Shown: positions 21,181 to 35,077, numbered from the stretch's first letter. The stretch is DNA of 64,000 nucleotides from RHKX01 sp963745755 (GCA_963745755.1 CAVUYP010000001.1:62001-126000); one strand, 5' to 3'. Notes: a model not told the origin generated them from the sequence alone. Program-made: numbers and translations.

Positions 21181-21246
21181 GTCCAGTCTCCGTTCACAAT
21201 GAGAGGAAATCAGCCGAGTGATCCGCAGTTGCGGCAAGCGCAGAGC

Positions 21247-22778
21247 TTATGAAGACTGAGCCGACTTGTAAAGCGATCGGCGCCTTGCGAGCATTGGAAC
21301 TGCGTAGCGCGGAGCCGGCGGCAAGACGGCCTGCATAGCGAGGCTTGGCAGACACCCTCGCAATTCGTCTTCGTGCTCGATTGCGAACCTACACTCGGCA
21401 CCGCTGAACAACGGCTCGATCACCTCGCCGCGATTGAGCGGCAGCGGGCGGCTGAGCGGATCAGTGATCTCGGTCGATGGGACAATGCCGAGAGCGTGAT
21501 AGATGGTGGCGCCGAATCTTCAGGCCGGTAGGAGCGAGTCACCGGCAACGCGGCCGTCTTGTCCGATCGGCCGATGACTTGCCCGCCGCGCACGCCGCCG
21601 CCGGCGAACACGGTTGAGTAAACGTGGGCCCAGTGGTCGCGGCCGGGGATGGTCTGGCCGGGCAACGTGCCGATCTTCGGCGTGCGGCCGAACTCGCCGG
21701 CCAGCACCACCAGCGTTTCATCCAACAGTCCGCTTGCGGACAGGTCGTCGAGCAACGCCGAGACGCCCTGGTCCAGCGGCGGCAACAGCTTGTTCTTCAA
21801 GCGGCCGAAGTTGTCGACGTGCGTGTCCCAACTCTGGACGATGCCCATGTTCGCCTGCACGATCGGCACGCCCGCCTCAACTAATCGCCGGGCCAGAAGC
21901 AGCGACTGCCCGAACATGTGCCGGCCGTAACGGTCTCGCCTTTCCGCCGTCTCGCGTTCAATGCGGAACGCGTCAGCCACCTTGCCCGAAGTCAGCAAGT
22001 TCAGAGCGATCTCTTGCTGTTCGTTGAACTCCCCTGCTTCGGCCAGTTCCGCCAGCCGGCCGCGATCTTCGTTGATCTGTTGCAACAGTGCATGGCGCTT
22101 CGCCACTCGCTCCAATCCGAGCCCGTCGGGCAACGTGAGGGTGTCGACGCGGAAGTCCGGTTTGTTCGGATCGTGATTGATCTCCCACGGATCGTGCGCG
22201 GCGGCCAAAAAGCCCGCGTGCTGCCCGGGCCAGGTCAAGGGCCCTTCAATCAGCCGGTGAGGCAATGTCACGCCATTAGGCACCCCATCGCGGCGAGGCC
22301 GCACGTAATCGAGCGCGGCGCCGTAACAGGGCCAGTCACGGCGTGAAAGCACATTGTCCAGATCGCTCGCCCGCCGCAGCGGCATCTGCGTGCCGGTCAG
22401 CGTGGTGTGCGTGGCGGGCAGGTGGCCGTTGTCGCCGTGCGACATCGAACGGACAATCGCCAACTTGTCGCTGCGCGCGGCCAGCAGCGGCAAGTGCTCG
22501 CAGATTTGCACGCCCGGGGTTCGCGTATCGATGGGCTTGAAATCGCTGCGAATCGTGTCGGGCGCTTCGGGTTTGAGATCAAACGTATCTTGATGGGCGG
22601 CGCCGCCCGTCAACAACACCAGGATCACCGACTTGGACCGCCGCGGCGCCGGCGATTCTGCGGCCGCTTCCGCGCGGCGACCGAAGACCATCGGCAACGA
22701 CAACCCCGCAAAGGCCGAACTGCCGACTTCAAGCAGTTTGCGACGAGTCAACATCGAGCGGAAAGCAGGCGTGGCCAA
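21247..22778 (-). CDS. DUF1501 protein with Tat-like signal (one frameshift)
   Basis: The N-terminus RSMLTRRKLLEVGSSAFAGL is a twin-arginine-like signal. The body has SVILVLLTGGAAHQDTFDLK, SMSHGDNGHLPATHTTLTGT, GPLTWPGQHAGFLAAAHDPW and SWDTHVDNFGRLKNKLLPPL. The C-terminal end is VVLAGEFGRTPKIG and GRDHWAHVYSTVFAGGG, the hallmarks of DUF1501, an alkaline-phosphatase-like fold with metal-binding His and Asp. After a shift near 21515 it continues DFGATIYHALGIVPSTEITD and a tail of some 35 extra residues to a TAA at 21247-21249. Family members usually stand next to a PSCyt1/DUF1549/DUF1553 gene; this one does not, unlike the second DUF1501 gene at 30.1 kb. The substrate is unknown. Confidence 0.88.
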
Positions 22779-23058
22779 GGGCGGGCTCCCAGCGGAGGGC
22801 GGGTAGGTCGTAAGGCGGGCAGGTTAGCTTTAACCAAACCCATTAGACTGCCGCGAGCGACTGATATCAATATCGGCTCGCAGGTCAACGCGCGTTCGGA
22901 TACGCCGCTGACTGGGCTGCGCAAAAGGAGAATGAGAGAGCCTCGGCTTGGAAGGTTCTGTAGCGTCGTGCCGGTTTTGTTCCCATCCGCCACCGGCGGG
23001 CTCGCCCCGGTGGAGCCCTGATTGATCAGCTAGAAAGCACGCCCCGCCGCGGTCCCCT

Positions 23059-23112
23059 CCCTTTTCCGCGTTCGTCCGCCGCCCGCGGGCGGCGGACAAA
23101 CGCGGAAAAGGG
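23059..23112. repeat. 54-base near-perfect inverted repeat
   Basis: Arms of 27 bases starting CCCTTTTCCGCG and ending CGCGGAAAAGGG pair at 26 of 27 positions with essentially no loop. It lies in the roughly 490-base gap between two minus-strand genes, about 160 bases beyond the stop of the enolase gene. The rest of that gap (22779-23271) shows nothing else I can identify. Confidence 0.85.
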
Positions 23113-23271
23113 AAACGCAAATGTCGAGGCGGAAAGCGAGCTAGCCAAAAAATCATCGCCCGAGAGAAAGGACAAGTCCGGTTCGTGGCAAAACAAAACC
23201 GGCATCGCTCTGATTCGCCAAACGGGCGCAGTTTTACGCAGCCCAGGTGAAGCCTCGGCTATGCCGCCCGC

Positions 23272-24618
23272 TCAAAACAACTCCCGCTTCCAACCTGGCT
23301 CGACCCGTTGCATCGTCCCGGCATCGTCGCGCTGCTTCATTCCGGAACGGCGGTAAATCTCATGGGCGCGGGCGAGTTGATCGCGATCGAGTTCGACGCC
23401 CAATCCTGGCGCCTTAGGAATTTGCATTTTTCCGCCGCGGATCGGCAATTTGCCGCCGGCAATGATCTCGGCCTTGTCGACAAGCCACGGATAGTGGGTG
23501 TCGCTGGCGTAAGTCAATTGCGGCAGCGAGGCCGCCAGGTGGATCATGGCCGCCATGGTGATTCCCGCGTGGCTGTTGCTGTGCTGGCTCAGCTTCCAGC
23601 CGGCCGGTTCGCTGATTGGACCGAGCGCCAGACACCCGGTCATGCCGCCCCAGTAATGGTGGTCGCAAAGCACGACGTCAACCGGGTGCAGCCGCAAGGC
23701 GTCGGGGATGTGCTGATACCGAGTAACGCACATGTTCGTGCTGGTCGGCAGTCCGGTCAGCATTCGCACCTCGGCCATGGCTTCCTGTCCGGCGACCGGG
23801 TCTTCGTAGTACTCCAGCGAAACGTCCGCCAACTGTTTGCCGATCCGCACGGCCGTTTCAGGCGTCCAGCGCGCGTTGGGGTCGATGCGGAGCAGAGCCT
23901 TGTTTCCCAACCGCTCTCGCAGCGCGTGCATCGAATCTAATTCGACATCAGGCGGCAACACCCCGCCTTTGAGCTTGAACACGCGAAATCCGTATTGGTC
24001 GCGGAACTGCTCGGCCAGGCGTCCCATGGCTTCGGGCGTACGGACTTCGCCATACGCGTCGAGCGCCTCGGCGGCCGGACCCGCGATCGTCGCACACGCG
24101 CGGATCCTTCAGCAACTCGGGATGGTCGGCGGCGTAACGATAGAACAGATACGCGGCGAACTCGACTTCTTCGCGGACCGGTCCGCCCAGCAGCTCGCAA
24201 AGCCGGCGGCCGGTCGCTTTGCCGCAGGCGTCGAGACACGCCACCTCGATGGCGGCATACGCCGCTTCGCTCATGGCGCCGGAAAAACGGCGATAGGCAA
24301 ACGCACTCTGCCCGACGACGTGCTGTTTTGCTTTTTCGAGCCCTCGGTAACGCGGGCGCCGCCGGTCGTCTCCCCGATGCCCACCAGGCCGCCGTCTGTG
24401 ACCGCTTCGACGACGTTCCGCAAATAATAAGGCCCGTGACAGCCGCTGGCGGCTAGCAGCGGCGGGTCGGGCAGCGCGATCGGCGTGATGCGAAGGTCCG
24501 TGATCGTCAACGGCGACGGCGACGGCGATGACTCGGCGGCTTCCGAACGTCCAACAAGCCGGCCGCCGGCAGCACCGGCGGCGCCTGCCAACATCCAATT
24601 GCGACGATTCCACAGCAT
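23272..24618 (-). CDS. Enolase-superfamily enzyme, glucarate-dehydratase-like, Tat-like signal (frameshifted)
   Basis: The start at 24618 gives LWNRRNWMLAGAAGAAGG, a possible exported N-terminus, then LTITDLRITPIALPDPPLLA. The catalytic barrel has FRVFKLKGGVLPPDVELDSM (Lys pair), LLRIDPNARWTPETAVRIGK (first metal ligand), SLEYYEDPVAGQEAMAEVRM (second ligand), VDVVLCDHHYWGGMTG (third) and KLSQHSNSHAGITMAAMIHL, whose His is the acid/base of the glucarate dehydratase group. The HSN-H arrangement and CDHHYWGG favour this subgroup over mandelate racemase or muconate enzymes. The family dehydrates aldarates to keto-deoxy acids; the actual substrate is open. About 440 residues. Shifts lie near 24325 and 24100. 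A GntR regulator is encoded 1.5 kb upstream on the same strand. Confidence 0.85.
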
Positions 24619-24741
24619 CGATCGGCCTCCGGCTGGTTTGCGAGGCAGTTGCAACACGGACCGCGTTGTCCGCGCATCGCTGCCTGTCAGCCGTCAAGCA
24701 TAATCGATCGTCGCCCTGATTGCTCGGCGCAAACGCTTCGC

Positions 24742-25910
24742 TCACCCCCGGCGGACGCTGCCGCCAGACCGCAGCGCGACTCGGCTGCGCAGCCGTCCGC
24801 CTTCGTTTCCGCGCTGCGGCGGGCGCAGCTCGCGAGGCTCGGCGCTTCGCGATCGATCCAGCCGATGCCCGCGTCGTGGGCTGCGGTAATAGGCAAAATC
24901 ACTCGAATAGGATTGGTGCTGCGGTTCGTGCAGGAAAGCGCCCGTGCAAGCCCCACTTGCTTTCGATCAGCAAAAAGCCGTCGTTGCCCGTCGCCTTCAC
25001 CACGCCGGTATGCAAGACGTGGTTGTCAATGTCGCGATAGACGATCACGTCGCCCGGTTGCGGCTGGTTGACCGCCTGGTAGCCGTTATCTTGCAGGATC
25101 TGGTCCACCGCAGCGCCGCGAACGATGAACTCGCCGCCGGCGAACACCCACCCGTGGCAGTTTGCACGCAGTTCGGCGGGAGCTTGTTGGATGGCCGATC
25201 TGCGAAAATGCCGGAGTCCGAGCCTGTAATCGAGCGACCAGTTGTTCTTCCGGAACGCCGTCCTCGTCGGCAAAGCGGTAGACGGGGATTCTGGCGCCGC
25301 GATCGGTGCGAAAATCGACCTCGGCGGCCTCCGCCAGGTTTTCGGCAATCGGAAGCGGCAGGTCGAGTTCCGCCAGTTCCTCCGCATCTTGCCCCGGCGC
25401 CTCATGCAAGCGGTGCGAGCACCACAGCATTGTCGGCAGCGCGGCCGCGAGCAAGCCCGCCGAAAAACGCAGTCTCGCGTTTCGCGAAGTCGTTGCGGGG
25501 CATTCCATGCCAAGGCAGATGCGACTGCCCAACAGCAAGCCGCCGCCGAGCGTCAATGCTTGCACCAGCAGTCGTCCCGTTTCCTGCAGTGGCGCCGAAA
25601 GCCATTGGCCGAAATCCACCAGCGGCAAGAGGCCCACCGCGAACAGGCAACGCAGCGAAGCGCAACTGGCGAAAGACCCGATGGGAAGACGCCCCCTCAC
25701 AAGTTGAAATACGCCGACGGCCAGGCTCAGGGCCGTCACCCCATACGCGCTCAGCCAGACGAGCGCCGGCACAGCATCTCTGTCATTGACTCGTTTGCCA
25801 TACGCCAATTCTGTTCCGTGCAGGTTGCCGTCCTGCCGTTCTCTTAAACCCCGGTCGGGCGTCGCGGTTTCGCGAGGCGGCCGCCATCCAACGAAAAATT
25901 CGTTTTTCAA
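24742..25910 (-). CDS. Membrane protein with C-terminal NlpC/CHAP-like cysteine peptidase domain (frameshifted)
   Basis: The N-terminal half is hydrophobic with three or four membrane segments (PALVWLSAYGVTALSLAVGV, LRCLFAVGLLPLVDFG, LVQALTLGGGLLLGSRI, SAGLLAAALPTMLWCSH). A soluble linker follows (VDFRTDRGARIPVYRFADED). The C-terminal domain reads ELRANCHGWVFAGGEFIVRG, QPQPGDVIVYRDIDNHVLHT and LIESKWGLHG, with a Cys and a His spaced as in NlpC/P60 or CHAP amidases. The role could be cell-wall or peptide amide hydrolysis. Shifts near 25225 and 24930 split it; after the second, the frame ends at a TGA at 24742-24744, though the last 60 codons are Arg-rich and may not be real. The start is uncertain, since the first 40 codons look weak. 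Confidence 0.6.
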
Positions 25911-26073
25911 CGGTCGGCGGCGACTCCGCCGCGACGGCCGTGACAGGAGCTAAGTGATCGCACAACCTTGCCGCGTTACACGACAAAGCGGTCTGTGCAA
26001 CTGGGTCGGCGCTGCGATGCCGGAACTTGTCCGAGCGAACAAACTGCGGAGTCCGCGGCTCCGGCGCCGGCCG

Positions 26074-26816
26074 TCAAACGGGCGGCCTGAAATCGGCCGC
26101 AGGCGTTTCTGCCTCCCGGCTTGACGGGTCGGCGGCAGGTCGCTCCGCCGCCTCGTGCAGATGCTGGAAGTTCGTTTGGATATGGCGCCGCATCTCTTCG
26201 CTGGCGAGTTCGGGATCGCCCTGGCGAACCGCCGCCAGGATCCGAGCATGGTGGTCGTGCGCGAGTTCGGAGCCGTGATTCCCGAGCGTCTGTCGCCGGC
26301 TTTCGATCAGCAGTTCCTGGATGGGAGACAGCACCATCTGAAAAATTGGATTACCGGTGGCTTCTGCCAGGATGGCGTGGAATTCGAGATCGGCCTTGAC
26401 GTGCGCCTTGAGCGATTGGGCTGGATCGCCCAGCGTTCGCTGCGTTTCGTCGAGTATGTCCAGGTGCTCTTTGCTGCGGTGGCTTGCAGCCGAAGCGGCA
26501 ATGGCCGTTTCCAGCGGAAGTCGCACGGCCGCCAGATCTTCCAGCCGGCATTCAGACCAGCGCAGCAATCGTTCGAAGCCGACGGAAATCTGCCGGCCCG
26601 TGGGCGCCTCGACGCGCGTGCCCGAACCGTGGACGCTGCGCACCAGCCCCAGGCTCGCCAGACGGCCGAGGGCCTCTCGCACCACCGTACGGCTGACGCC
26701 CATCTGCGCCTGATATCGCGCTCGGAAGGAAGCGGGTCGCCCGGCGCAAGCCCGCCCTGGAGAATCTTGTCCTCTAGCGCCTGGACGACCTCGGAAACTC
26801 GATCCACGCGAGACAT
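26074..26816 (-). CDS. GntR-family regulator, FCD (FadR) subgroup (one frameshift)
   Basis: The ATG at 26816 opens SRVDRVSEVVQALEDKILQG and GLAPGDPLPSERD, the winged-helix start of GntR proteins. After a shift near 26710 the recognition helix region reads GVSRTVVREALGRLASLGLV and RSVHGSGTRV. The effector domain (FCD) has DLEFHAILAEATGNPIFQMV and HDHHARILAAVRQGDPELAS, with the His and Asp residues that bind metal in this subgroup. Length about 247 residues is usual. FCD regulators typically respond to organic acids or sugar acids. The glucarate-dehydratase-like gene 1.5 kb downstream on the same strand is therefore a plausible target, but the link is inferred only from distance. Confidence 0.85.
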
Positions 26817-27060
26817 AGCGGTTCTCTTGTGTTCCAATAGACATACTGTCATTGGTCATCCTAGCGGCCCGTCGGCAGGTCGGGAACAAGGCGGGCGTCG
26901 CACAACTGCAAACGATTTGGATTTCGGCCTTTTCGGCTGCCCGTCCCGTCCGCTCAGAAATTTGACACGCCCTCGAACGCCCGATACGCTAGCAGAGTGG
27001 TCAGACCACTTGCCGGGTCGAAACAGAATACAGTCCGAGGGGCGACGGGGAAAGACGCGA

Positions 27061-30088
<3,028 letters not shown>

Positions 30089-30100
30089 GAGGCCGCTGCC

Positions 30101-31616
30101 ATGCTCCGGCGACTTGCCCATACTTGCCGTTCCGCCGAACAAACCTTCTCGCATGAGCCGGCCTGCGACACCGGCAGCCGGCGCGACTTTCTTTGGCAGC
30201 TACGGCGGCGGCTTGGGCGGAATGGCGCTGGCGCAGATGCTCGGGCAAAGCGGCGCACTGGCCGATACGGCCCGCCCGGCGGCCGATTTGAACGGCGGTT
30301 TGCATCATCCGGCGAAAGCCAAACGCGTGGTGCAACTGTTCATGTCGGGCGCCGCCAGCCAGTGCGACACGTTCGACTACAAGCCGCGAACTGATCAAGC
30401 GACACGGCGCAGCCGTTCGATCCCGGCGAAAAGGTCGAGCTGTTCCAGTCGCAGCCCGGGCGCCTGCATGAAGAGCCCTTGGAACTGGCGGCAATACGGC
30501 CAATGCGGCAAGTGGATGAGCGACTCGTGCCGCACCTGGCCGAGTGCGTCGACGACATGGCCTTCGTGCATTCGATGGTCTCCAAGTCGAACGTCCACGG
30601 CCCGGCGACTTTCATGCAGGCCACCGGGCTTCGTGCTGCCGGGCTTTCCCAGCATGGGCGCCTGGATCTGCGTACGGCCTGGGCAGCGATGAACGAAAAC
30701 CTGCCGACGTTCGTCGTGCTGCCCGACCCGCGCGGTTTCGCGCCGAACGGACCGAGGCAACTGGGGCGCCGGCTTTCTGCCGGCCGCGCACCAGGGCACG
30801 ATGATCCGCCCCGGCGCCAAGAACCCGATCGCCGATCTGTTCCCGCCGAAGAGGCCGAGTTCATCACTTCGCAGAGCGAAGCCGCGCGGCCTGGACGTGC
30901 TGCAACAGCTCAACCGCCGACATCGCCGAAGACCGCGCGGGCGACTCTCGGCTGGAGGCCCGGATCGCTCCTACGAGCTGGCCGCCCGGTTGCAGCTCAG
31001 CGCCCCGGAGGTCGCTCGACCTGTCGCAGAGAGACCGAGCGCGACGACAGCGAGCTGTACGGACGTCGATCGAGAACGGTCGACGGAGCGATTTCGGCCG
31101 CAACTGCCTGGTCGCCCGCCGGCTGCTGGAGCGCGGCGTGCGGTTCGTGCAGGTCTGGAGCGGCGCCGACAACGGCTTCCCGCGGCGCAACTGGGACTCG
31201 CACGAAAACATCGCCACGCGATCACGGCGACATGGGCGGCGAGCATGGACCAGCCGGCCGCGGCGCTCGATCAAGGACCTGAAGCAGCGCGGCATGCTGG
31301 ACGACACGATCGTGCTCTGGACCACCGAGTTCGGCCGCATGCCGTGCACGCCAGGGCAGCAAGGCCGCGACCACAACCCGTTCGGCTTCACCAACTGGCT
31401 GGCCGGCGGCGGCATTAACGGCGGCGTGACGCTACGGCGAGAGCGACGAGTGGTCTTACAAAGCCGGCCGACAACCCCACCTACTGCTACGACATCCACG
31501 CCACGCTGCTGCACCTGCTGGGCATCGACCACGAACGCCTCACCTTCCGCCACAACGGCATCGACCGCCGCCTGACCGACGTACACGGCCATGTCATAAC
31601 CGAGTTGCTCGCGTGA
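30101..31616 (+). CDS. DUF1501 protein, partner of the PSCyt1 gene (frameshifted)
   Basis: The ATG at 30101 starts LRRLAHTCRSAEQTFSHEPA and leads to TGSRRDFLWQLGGGLGGMAL, a twin-arginine-type signal. Then come AKRVVQLFMSGAASQCDTFD, MAFVHSMVSKSNVHGPATFM, SMGAWISYGLGSMNENLPTF, NCLVARRLLERGVRFVQVWS and IVLWTTEFGRMPCTPG with GRDHNPFGFTNWLAGGGING, all DUF1501 landmarks. The C-terminus is CYDIHATLLHLLGIDHERLT to HGHVITELLA. Length about 500 residues is usual. The gene follows the PSCyt1/DUF1549/DUF1553 gene by 12 bases, the standard planctomycete operon pair. These pairs are assumed to act outside the cytoplasm on unknown, possibly polysaccharide or phosphate/sulfate-ester, substrates. At least eight shifts. 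Confidence 0.88.
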
Positions 31617-31623
31617 TTTGCAT

Positions 31624-32928
31624 TCAGATCCGCACAAAGGTCTTTTGTCGGTAGAGCCAGACGCAGACGAGCCACATCACGAACAGGACCAGCGAGGCCC
31701 GAAGAATCGGCGAGTAGAGCGGATCCAGATGGCCGTAGGCCGTAAAGATGCCGTCGCCGAAATGCCGCTGTAGATTCTGCGCAATCCAACCGTTGGACGA
31801 GCCAATAAGCTGCGACATGCAGTACATCAGGATTGAGTTCATGCCGACGACTACCAGCGGCAAGGCCGCGCGGCGCAGCCCGATGACGTCGACAACCAGG
31901 TAAAAGCCTGCGAGCATCAACAGCGTCCAGCCGGTGCTGTAGACGGCCCAGGAAGGAGTCCAGATCCGCTTGACGATCGGGCAGATGTCGTAGCGATCGA
32001 GCAGGTAGCCGGCGCCCAGACAGAACAATCCGGCGCCAACGAGCCAGCCCAGCTTTGCAGCCTTGCCGCGCTCGCTGCGCATCAGACCGCCCGCCAGCAG
32101 GCCGAAGATCATTGTCGCCAGCGAGGGCACGAAGTTCAGCGTGGTATATCCGCCGTCGTTGAGCGTGAACGGCTCCTCTCGCGGAAACCAATTCAAGAAG
32201 ACCCGATCGGCTGCGGCGGCCGCATTGGTGTGCTTGTCCCAGTGCGCGGCGCGGCCTTCCAGATGCGGCCAGTTGGCCGGCAGATTGACTGTGCTGTAAT
32301 CGAAATCGGCCGGCGGCGTCGGGTAGGCGAAGAACAAGCCCCAATCGGCCGCCAGAATCAGTGCGGCGGCCAGTAGTTGCCAAACGGGCCGGCGGTTCCA
32401 CAGCAGGAACAAGAACGTATAACCCAGGCCAATCTGGCAGAGCACGTTGGGAAAGATGAAGTTCGTGTGCGAGCTCGACTTCGAAGACAGGAAGACGCCC
32501 AGCGCCACCAACACAAACGAGCGAAACACGGCATGCGCCAGCATCCGCGGATAGCTCTGCCCTCGCACTTGACGAGAGGCGTAAGAGTAGGCCATCGAGA
32601 CGCCGACCATGAACATGAACGAGGGCTGGATCATGTCCCAGAAGCCGCCCCCTTTCCACTCCGCGTGGCTGAATTGGAAGCCGAGCGTCTGCCAGAGCGG
32701 ATCGTCTGGAAAATGTTTGGCGACGCCGGCCAGACCGAAGCCGGCAGACGCCATGGCCAGCATGATGAAGCCGCGATAGGCATCCAGCGAAACAAGCCGC
32801 TCCGCCGGTTTAACGGCCTGCTTGGGCGCAGCCTTTTTGGGCGGCTCCGGCTTCTTATCTTTGTCGGCGGGTCGATTGTCGGCGGTTTTGTTCGCCGCCG
32901 GCTCCAAGGGTGCGAGGGGAATGCTCAT
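31624..32928 (-). CDS. DUF5009 / HGSNAT-like membrane acyltransferase
   Basis: This is an intact protein of about 434 residues. The ATG at 32928 is chosen because the 30 codons before it lack membrane-protein character. A charged, Lys/Pro-rich cytoplasmic tail (KPEPPKKAAPKQAVKPAERL) precedes LVSLDAYRGFIMLAMASAGF, the first helix of the family, then about nine more hydrophobic segments (for example SFMFMVGVSMAYSYASRQV, FVLVALGVFLSS, LLMLAGFYLVVDVIGL). The family includes heparan-alpha-glucosaminide N-acetyltransferase, which moves acetyl groups across the membrane onto amino sugars. A conserved His/Asn in SSSHTNFIFPNVL may be functional. The gene converges on the DUF1501 gene with only 7 bases between the stops. 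Confidence 0.85.
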   Translation of the reverse strand: MSIPLAPLEPAANKTADNRPADKDKKPEPPKKAAPKQAVKPAERLVSLDAYRGFIMLAMASAGFGLAGVAKHFPDDPLWQTLGFQFSHAEWKGGGFWDMIQPSFMFMVGVSMAYSYASRQVRGQSYPRMLAHAVFRSFVLVALGVFLSSKSSSHTNFIFPNVLCQIGLGYTFLFLLWNRRPVWQLLAAALILAADWGLFFAYPTPPADFDYSTVNLPANWPHLEGRAAHWDKHTNAAAAADRVFLNWFPREEPFTLNDGGYTTLNFVPSLATMIFGLLAGGLMRSERGKAAKLGWLVGAGLFCLGAGYLLDRYDICPIVKRIWTPSWAVYSTGWTLLMLAGFYLVVDVIGLRRAALPLVVVGMNSILMYCMSQLIGSSNGWIAQNLQRHFGDGIFTAYGHLDPLYSPILRASLVLFVMWLVCVWLYRQKTFVRI

Positions 32929-33001
32929 GTTCGGCTGTCCGCGAAAGATGAAGAGCGACAGCCTATGAGTTTGGCGCAGTGCCCAGCAGAAGTCCAGCCG
33001 T

Positions 33002-33280
33002 TCAGGCTCGGGGAGCACGGCGGAACGTCAGCAGATTCAGCACGGCCACAAACAGCGTGGCGGCAAGAATGGACCAGATGATCGGAAACTCCTGCCCGTC
33101 GATATTGATGGCAAAACCATAAGGCAGGTTCAACATCTGCGCCAGCCAATTGCCGATCAGCGCACCGATCAGCCCCAGGGCGGCAGATACCAGGCACCCG
33201 CCGTGCGAATAACCAACCAACGCCTGGGCAATACTGCCGCAAGATCGCCGCAATCAACAACAGCAGCAGGAGAATCCGGT
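33002..33280 (-). CDS. GlsB/YeaQ/YmgE-type small membrane protein (one frameshift)
   Basis: Across a one-base shift near 33241 the protein reads ILLLLLLIAAIL, GSIAQALVGYSHGGCLVSAA, LGLIGALIGNWLAQMLNLPY and IIWSILAATLFVAVLNLLTF, ending RRAPRA. Three glycine-rich membrane helices and the GLIGALIG repeat are typical of the transglycosylase-associated / GlsB stress protein family, about 90 residues. The start is unclear, because no ATG lies in frame just before ILLLL; an ATT or an additional error is possible. The gene lies 73 bases upstream of the acyltransferase gene on the same strand and could share its transcript. A function in envelope stress is assumed for the family but not proven. Confidence 0.65.
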
Positions 33281-33844
33281 AATGGTCACAACAACCCTCC
33301 CATGTACGACCGGTAATCGATGCACCGACTCCCGCATGCTCGATGCGCTGGCGTAACCGTTTCGCATGTCAGGCCTATAGCCCGTCTCTGCGACTGGCGC
33401 CCAGCGATGAGCGTGTACAGGCTCGACGGAGCGGATGGATAATCCCTGAAGCAAAAAATCCCGACGAACGAACCCGAGCGGCGGGGTAGAATCGCCACCG
33501 GGTTCCGTTCGCCGAGTAGAAACACACCGGCGCCTGGAGGGGGGCAGGTGCGTTTCTTTCATCCATGACCACGAGGAGAGGTTGCATTTCGCGTGCCAAA
33601 CCGATTTGCGTCCCCCTCGAACCGAACAGGCGCCGTCCGGAAGCGGGCATTGCTTCCCCCCGAACCAGGATGGCTGTGACCTGATCAGCAACAGGCGCCA
33701 TGCCTGGAACTTGCGGATTGCTGAGCGAATTTGCATGCTTCACATTCGGTCGGTACATCTGGCGGCGCCCGTCGTTTATGATGCTTTCGTTGCCGCGAGC
33801 CCGCGCTCAACTCGTGAAGCCCAACACCAGAGGCCTGGTAACTC
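33281..33844. other. Intergenic stretch without recognised content
   Basis: About 560 bases lie between the divergent GlsB-like and serine hydrolase genes. Short frames exist on both strands but none shows family character. No clear inverted repeat or consensus promoter was found, although the promoters of both genes should be here. Confidence 0.4.
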
Positions 33845-35056
33845 ATGCTGAAAGCCGACGTTTTCACCCCGTCCCGCCCTCACTTGCCAGGTGCAAAGCT
33901 GCTGCTCGCCCTCTCGCTGTTGGCCGTTGCAGGAACGTCCGTCGGCTGGGCCGGGCCCCCCGGCCTGCCTCGCGTTGCGCCGAAAGCTGTGGGCATGCGA
34001 TCCGAAAAGTTGGCGGAAATCGATCCCGTCGTAGCGGAAGGAATTGCGAGCGGGAACATGCCGGGCTGCGTCGTTCTGGCGGCCAGGCGAGGCAAGATCG
34101 CGCTGCTGAAGGCTTACGGGGAGCGAAGCGTCGAGCCGCAACGCACTGCGATGACGACCGACACGGTCTTCGACCTGGCGTCGCTGACCAAACCGATCGC
34201 GACGGCAACCAGCGTGATGCTGCTGATCGAGCGCGAGCTCGTGAAACTCGATGAGCCGGCGGCAACTTACCTTCCGGAGTTCGCCGCCAACGGCAAGGGC
34301 GAGATTACCGTCCGCCAGTTGCTGACTCACCAAGGCGGGCTGATCGCCGACAACTCGATCAAAGACTTCGCCGACGGACACGATCGGGCTATCGAGCGGT
34401 TGCTGAACTTGTCGCTGACGGCCGAACCCGGTTCCAGGTTCATCTACAGCGACGTCGGCTTCATGGTGCTGGGCGAACTGGTGCGGCGCGTGTCGGGCCA
34501 GGACGTGCACGCCTTTTCGCACTCGCACCTCTTTCAACCGCTCGGACTGGATGAGTCCGGTTACTTGCCCGACGCTTCGCTGCGAGAGCGCGCCGCTCCG
34601 ACCGAGCGGCGCGACGGGCGATGGATGCAAGGCGAGGTGCACGATCCGCGAGCTTACGCGCTCGGAGGCGTGGCCGGTCACGCGGGACTGTTTTCGACGG
34701 CTGAGGATCTGGCCGTCTATGCGCAGATGCTGCTCAACGGCGGCGAGTACGAAGGCGTGCGGGTCCTCGCCGCGGAAACCGTGGCCACGATGATTTCGCC
34801 GCAACGCGTGCCTGGCGATGCGCTGCGCGGGCTCGGCTGGGATATGAAGTCGGGCTACTCGTCGAATCGCGGCGAGACGTTTTCGCCGCGCGCCGTCGGG
34901 CACGGCGGCTTCACCGGCACGGCGCTGTGGATCGATCCCGAGTTGGAACTGACCGTGATCTTTCTCAGCAATCGGTTGCACCCGGACGGCAAAGGCAAAG
35001 TCAATCCTCTGGTCGGCCGCATCGGCACGATCGTCGCCGACGCGATTGATCGCTAG
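33845..35056 (+). CDS. Serine hydrolase of the beta-lactamase / class C penicillin-binding fold, secreted
   Basis: This is an intact 403-residue protein. A signal peptide is visible (GAKLLLALSLLAVAGTSVGW, cut near AGP). The mature protein has GMRSEKLAEIDPVVAEGIAS and the SxxK nucleophile motif in VFDLASLTKPIATATS, the YxN-type position as FIYSDVGFMVLGEL (Ser then Asp, as in many esterase-like members), and the third motif as VGHGGFTGTALWIDPE. The combination SLTK, YSD and HGG fits the Pfam beta-lactamase group (PF00144) of esterases, D-aminopeptidases and PBP-like hydrolases rather than a true beta-lactamase. It probably acts in the periplasm. The substrate cannot be told. It stands alone between divergent and convergent neighbours. 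Confidence 0.88.
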   Translation: MLKADVFTPSRPHLPGAKLLLALSLLAVAGTSVGWAGPPGLPRVAPKAVGMRSEKLAEIDPVVAEGIASGNMPGCVVLAARRGKIALLKAYGERSVEPQRTAMTTDTVFDLASLTKPIATATSVMLLIERELVKLDEPAATYLPEFAANGKGEITVRQLLTHQGGLIADNSIKDFADGHDRAIERLLNLSLTAEPGSRFIYSDVGFMVLGELVRRVSGQDVHAFSHSHLFQPLGLDESGYLPDASLRERAAPTERRDGRWMQGEVHDPRAYALGGVAGHAGLFSTAEDLAVYAQMLLNGGEYEGVRVLAAETVATMISPQRVPGDALRGLGWDMKSGYSSNRGETFSPRAVGHGGFTGTALWIDPELELTVIFLSNRLHPDGKGKVNPLVGRIGTIVADAIDR

Positions 35057-35077
35057 TCGGGAACCCTGACGACCGCC

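Noticed and set aside
20299..21252. A 317-codon open frame on the plus strand opposite prolyl oligopeptidase
   Set aside because: It has no start-site support or domain character, and the minus strand encodes a complete S9A propeller and signal peptide here.
22830..23156. A 108-codon minus-strand frame across the palindrome
   Set aside because: It is Arg/Pro-rich, runs through the inverted repeat and has no recognisable family or ribosome site.
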